64,000 nt of DNA from Salminus brasiliensis (taxonomy: Eukaryota > Chordata > Actinopteri > Characiformes > Bryconidae): NCBI RefSeq assembly GCF_030463535.1, contig NC_132881.1:4129526-4193525 (forward strand), written 5' to 3'. The translations under genes were made by a program, and so were the position numbers. The notes under the pieces were generated by a model that saw only the letters and a program-made list of their open reading frames with translations, was not told the DNA's origin and made no database searches. The stretch's first letter is position 1; the number at the start of each line of letters is the position of its first letter. Shown here piece after piece: positions 59,576 to 64,000 of this stretch.

Positions 59576-59905
59576 TATTTACATTTACATTTACATTTAT
59601 GGCATTTAGCAGACGCTCTTATCCAGAGCGACTTACAAAGTGCTTTGCTATTTACCCAAGAAAAGCCTTAGCTAGTTAGAATAGACTAATAATTCAAAGG
59701 ATACCTCTAAGCTTTAGACATTGCTAAACACAATACAATAAGGCGACCATAGAACTATTCGTGCAAGTACTCTCTGAAGAGGTGGGTCTTCAGTTTGCGT
59801 TTGAAGACAGCAAGCGACTCGGCCGTTCGGACACCCAGGGGCAGCTCGTTCCACCACTTTGGTGCCAGGACAGAAAAGAGCCTGGACGCTTGTCTTCCGC
59901 GGATT
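59576..59905 (-). mobile_element. S2-tail-bearing retroelement copy
   Basis: Begins TTACATTTACATTTATGGCA and GCAGACGCTCTTATCCAGAG, the teleost SINE/LINE tail (reverse orientation). It extends through GAGGTGGGTCTTCAGTTTGC and CGTTCCACCACTTTGGTGCC, a longer segment recalled from otophysan repeats. A 3'-shorter copy is at 22583. Confidence 0.75.
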
Positions 59906-61688
59906 TAAAATATCATATTTTATCAATCTAAAAGAAAGAAATTCTTCTTAGATGAGCTGTTTTTCCTAAATTCATGCTTGATAATGATTTTCTTCAAAAA
60001 TGTTCAAAGAATCTTCTGATAATTGTTCACTTGATATTCTCAAACAAATATCTTAAATATTCTCTTACCAGCCTCACACTGGCCTCTGACTGTACGAGTT
60101 CAGAACGTCGGCCTCTGGGAGGATCAGTTTAAGTAGTTGATTTATTAGAATCTAATCTAGAACATCTAATTAAACAGGACTTTGGAGATTGCTGTGAAAG
60201 AGATGTTTGCTAGTTCGGACCGTGTCATTGGCATGTGATTTGTGAGAATGCTGAAGAGAGGGGAGATGTGGGTTCGGAAGTGGAGCTAGAGTTAAAGGAG
60301 GGTGATGGGTTGGTTGAGGGTTGCAAAGACTTGTCATGGACACGTGGATATGGTATTGACAGACTGGGTCGACATCAGACAAATTTCTTCTTTTTAACTT
60401 TTAAGTTGGATTTGGTTTATCCTCCATCTTGCTTTACACTGCACAGATTTAACTGAATATGGCAAAATGAAATATTTTGAGCTGTGTTGGGTTATGATAA
60501 GCTGTGAAATGCAGCATAAAAGGCTGTTACAAATAGTAACAAAAAAAAGAAAAACTTATTTTCAGAAAATTATATATATATATATATAATAACTTTGCAA
60601 AATTGCATTTTATTTCAACTTCTTAGTGTTTATCTTTGAAAAATTGTGTAAATTATTCGAAAGTCTTTCGAAAGTATTTTGTGAATCTGGCCCCTGGCCA
60701 GTTAATCGTACCATATCGTACCATTCATCACTATTCGGTAAATGGACACGTGCTCCTTTCTACACCAGCTGACCACCAACATCAACAGATGCTACCTGGC
60801 GAAGTGTTGGCTGTAAAGTCGGGTGACCAAAATTCGAGGTCAGGACAACGTCTAATGTCGACACAGAATGGTGACGCCAGCTGACATAGCTATTTTGTTG
60901 GTTTTAAGTTCTGCTGTTAAGTAGCCAAACATCTCCCAAATGTCACACGCCAAAGACATTTTGATCAACAATATCTAAAGTGAGGCAAAACCCAACATCT
61001 GCTAATGATAAAAAAAGATAAAATTGTTAACGTCCACACAGCCTGACATTCTAACATTGTTAGACATTAGATGTTGTTAAGTAACCAAAATGCAACAAAG
61101 GTCTAACGTTGGAGCTTGCCGTTGACCCAATGTTGGTTTCTGACAGATTTTGACTTTGATTTAGAAGAAAATGTAACGTCTGTACAATGCTGGAATTGGA
61201 CGTCGACTCGATTTTCATTCTGAACTAAAATTAAACGTCTTTCTGAGGTGAAATCGATGGCCGGTGCCTGCTGAGATGTCCGAAAGATCAAATGGCACGG
61301 ACCCTCTGCCCTGCTCTGCCCTCTCCTTCCCATTCTCCAAGCAAACATAAGCCATGCTCATCTGGGAAGAAAACAAAGAGCTTTTTGTCGGGCACTTAAG
61401 GTTCGAATCAAGAAGAACCTGAAGAACAAAGGCTGAAGAAAGCCACCCCCATCTGTGTGTACGGCTGTGTAATGATTGTGTCTGTGCTGCAGCGGGTAGT
61501 GCAATCAGACAGAGGCCGCCTGAACCTGCCGGCCCGTTTGCCCTACAGCGGCTGGCACATTTACTCACACACCTGTCAGTGTCTTGGGAAGGGCATCAGC
61601 CCAAGTGTGCGAGCCTGTGTGTGTGTGTGTGTTCATGCTGACTCGGCCTGACACAAGAGCAAGAGATGCTGGAACTGATTAGAGCAGA

Positions 61689-61726
<38 letters not shown>
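61689..61726. repeat. (GA)n microsatellite
   Basis: About 19 GA units. Confidence 0.96.
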
Positions 61727-61728
<2 letters not shown>

Positions 61729-62128
61729 CAGGGAAAACAGGTTAACTCGGATAACTCGGCGGCCATGCGCGCAGTGTCAGGAGCGCTTTGGCTATGTGTC
61801 TTTCATTTCTGCTCGCTCGCTGCAGCTGGGCCGGCTGCCATGCCTCTTAGCCAAGGTGATGGGAGCTGGTTCTGTGGCAATGCTGTAGAACTCACACAGA
61901 CAGATGGGGCTAAAGTAATGGGAAGTTGGAAAGGGGTGAAAACCAGTCATAATTCATTTGAAGAAAGAGTAACACACACACACAGTCTGGTCACCATTTT
62001 GGAGACACATCAACGATATACTTCCTCTCTTTATTCCTTAGAATTGAACAGGCCGGTTATGCCTCATTGAAAAAGCAACTTGGGGCACTTAACCCCTCAA
62101 AAAGCCAAAAGGCTGAAAACGGTATTGC

Positions 62129-62293
62129 AAACACAGCCTCTTCACGCTCCCACCATCAGGTCGGTGCTACAGGAGAGTGAAGTCCAGGACAGCCAGACTG
62201 ACTAACAGTTTCTATCCACAAACCATCAGGCTTGTAAACACCTCCTCCCCCCTTTCCACTCTGAACTGGCTGAACTCTGACATGCACCTTTAA
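62129..62293 (+). pseudogene. LINE ORF2 C-terminal fragment
   Basis: One frame reads LFTLPPSGRCYRRVKSRTAR then LTNSFYPQTIRLVN and ends at TAA (62291-62293). The order LPSGRRYR-R-K-RTARL-NSFYPQA-RL-N is the usual extreme C-terminus of teleost non-LTR retrotransposon reverse transcriptase proteins (CR1/L2/Rex1-like). The frame is lost upstream, so this is a 5'-truncated dead copy. An AT-rich 3' part with TTGTACTTGCACAAAATATA follows. Confidence 0.75.
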
Positions 62294-63557
62294 ACATTAA
62301 TACTTTACTTTTGTACTTGCACAAAATATACTTATATATTTTACTGTATTATATAATTATATATAATTATATATATATATATATCTTTTTATATAGATTT
62401 TTATAAACTTATGTTGGTAAATGGAAGAACTGCAAAGTAAGAATTTTACTGTACAGTGTCACTGCTTATCTCAGCTGAAGAATAGCTCCACCAGTTTCGA
62501 CAGACGTCCCTGCAGTTACTGAGTAATACACCTCAGAGTATATAATTACTTATTAAATTAATTTAATTAATAAATGTAAAAAATGGGACTGGTGTCTGCC
62601 GCTAAGTTTCCACGTACGACTCGTATGAACTGGAAGTGAGTGATGTGTTCTGAAACTTTACTAATGTTTGCATTCTACAGTAAATAAAATGTATTTTAAT
62701 AAGGGTCAACTTGTGTCACTGCTTTTTAAGAACAGTAACTGCTGCAGAGCTTCTTGCAAAAAAAAAAAAAAAGCAATAACGTCTTATTATATGTTTCCAT
62801 TTCCCCTACTGTCCACGTTCTGTGTATCTAGAACAGTCATCATTTATTCCACATGGTCATTTTCCTTACCCATATTTATACCTTAAAATAAACCAGGACG
62901 TTTTTAGTGCTGACCCTCCATCCCTGACTGATGTGACCACTCTGTTCTGAGTGGCTGCCCTGCATTGTGTCTTGTTAGAAAAACATCTCAACCACTCAGA
63001 ACTGCATTTCCTGTAGGCTGAAAGTGCAGATATATGTGAATGGTGTGTTTCTGCTCATTTAGGGCAATTCTGCAGCTTATAGCAGTAATAAATAAAGAAA
63101 TAAAATAACGAACAATGTTTTCATGTATAGCATCAAACGGTTTTACCAGGAACTGTAAAAAACACATCCAGTCACCTACTTTTTAACAGCAGGCAGATTA
63201 TGCAGTTATGCTGATTGCTGTTGTTTACAAAGTCTTCATCATTGACATGTTGTTTTTCAGGGGTTATATGACTAAAGGATTGTGATAGTAGCTTGATGGT
63301 ATGAGCTCGGTGATCTCGGTAGCAGATGCTGCAGTCTGAGTTGGGAGGTCTGCACTGCAGAAGAGATTTTGCAGTATTTCAGTGAGTTTTACCCCTCAGG
63401 AACTCCACAGCTCTCAGGATTTCAACTCTCACAGGTCATTTAAACTGGGTTAAATACTAGCATAAACGCTATTATTTAAGCTAAAGGTGCACGTGTCTCT
63501 TACTGCGACATGTGTCCTGTAAGCACACACACACCTGTATACCCGTGTTGGTGGTTG

Positions 63558-63783
63558 GTGTGGCGCAATAGATCAATAGATAACACCACTACCTACTAGT
63601 GAGCTACCACACCATGTGGGTGACTGGGGTTCGATTCCCAGTCTGGGTGAATATGCTGCGCTACACCAATGAGAGTCCTTGGGCAAGACTCCTAACTCTG
63701 TATTGGCCCACCTATGTAATACGAGTACCCTTGTATGTCGCTCTGGATAAGAGCGTCAGCTAAATGCCATAAATGTAAATGTA
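63558..63783 (+). mobile_element. tRNA-derived SINE with S2 tail
   Basis: tRNA-like head with A-box-like TGGCGCAATAGATCAATAG and B-box GGGGTTCGATTCCC (63626-63639), a body with CTTGGGCAAGACTCCTAAC, and the conserved tail GCTCTGGATAAGAGCGTCAG CTAAATGCC ending in TAAATGTAAATG repeats. Head, body and tail are all present, so the copy is near full length. Confidence 0.85.
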
Positions 63784-63950
63784 CCCAGAGCAGTGAGCAG
63801 CCACGTCCAGCGCCCGGGGAGCAGAGAGGGTGAAGGTTCTTGCAAAAGGACACAAGGGCCCAACAGTGGCAGCTTGCAGAGCCTGGGTATCAAACCCACA
63901 ACCCTGTCACCAATGGTCCGGAGCTCTAACCGCCGAGCCACCACTGCCCA
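63784..63950 (-). mobile_element. tRNA-derived SINE, family S1
   Basis: On the - strand it begins GGGCAGTGGTGGCTCGGCGG with A-box TGGCTCGGCGGTTAGAGC and B-box GGGTTTGATACCC (63885-63897), then GCAAGCTGCCACTGTTGGGC-type body (here CTGCAAGCTGCCACTGTTGG). It abuts the S2-tailed SINE at 63558, tail to tail. Confidence 0.8.
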
Positions 63951-64000
63951 CTTCCTTGCTAAAAGCAAGTTCATAGACGCTGCGAGTTGTACTGGTTGTG

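Larger units (their letters stand above)
42496..64000 (-). other. atrnl1: Upstream atrnl1 intron (partial, 21.5 kb)
   Basis: Runs from the acceptor before the penultimate exon to the window end. I looked on the - strand for the preceding cytoplasmic-tail exon and did not find it. The region holds the trinucleotide array, microsatellites, three MITE or fold-back sequences, LINE and SINE copies and two compact unexplained stretches (45.4-45.8 and 50.35-50.7 kb). The segments 46-47.9, 57-58.9 and 62.5-63.5 kb hold nothing I can identify. Confidence 0.7.

Overview
This is a vertebrate nuclear genomic window, almost certainly from a teleost fish and probably an otophysan (characin, catfish or relative). 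The coding exons are short and far apart. The non-coding DNA is full of CA/GT, TA and GA microsatellites, tRNA-derived SINEs, the teleost SINE/LINE tail ending in a GCTAAATGC-type motif, and small inverted-repeat DNA transposons. The order assignment is inference; the teleost assignment rests mainly on the repeat types.

Two protein-coding genes are present, tail to tail, each seen only at its 3' end. On the + strand, positions 846-8726 hold the last three coding exons of gfra1 (GDNF family receptor alpha-1): the end of the extracellular part, a 42-bp linker exon, and a final exon with the hydrophobic GPI-anchor signal and stop. On the - strand, the last two coding exons of atrnl1 (attractin-like 1) lie at 42436-42495 and 20259-20383, separated by a 22-kb intron. 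Splice phases agree across both genes. The convergent gfra1/atrnl1 order matches the human 10q25 arrangement.

Layout: 1-8567 gfra1 introns and exons; 8568-8726 last gfra1 coding exon, then a 3' UTR of unknown length (one candidate poly(A) signal at 10519); about 10.7-19.8 kb intergenic; about 19.8-20.26 kb probable atrnl1 3' UTR; 20384-42435 last atrnl1 intron; 42496-64000 part of the preceding atrnl1 intron, whose upstream exon I could not find and which is probably outside the window. A canonical tRNA-Gly(GCC) gene with its own Pol III terminator sits at 41218-41288 in the last atrnl1 intron, antisense to atrnl1.

The most unusual structure is a 2.7-kb trinucleotide array (42568-45304), (TAG)n on the atrnl1 sense strand. 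It ends exactly where a 70-nt AG-free tract leading to an atrnl1 splice acceptor begins. Other notable structures are two complex minisatellites (29.1-29.7 kb and 39.3-40.7 kb), a 14-copy 10-bp repeat (55.8 kb), an inverted SINE pair (34.8-35.4 kb), a dispersed direct duplication of about 500 bp (35.5 and 37.5 kb), and a fold-back sequence at 56.2 kb. I found no gene cluster or new protein-coding system; the long open frames in the repeats are artefacts of repeat composition.
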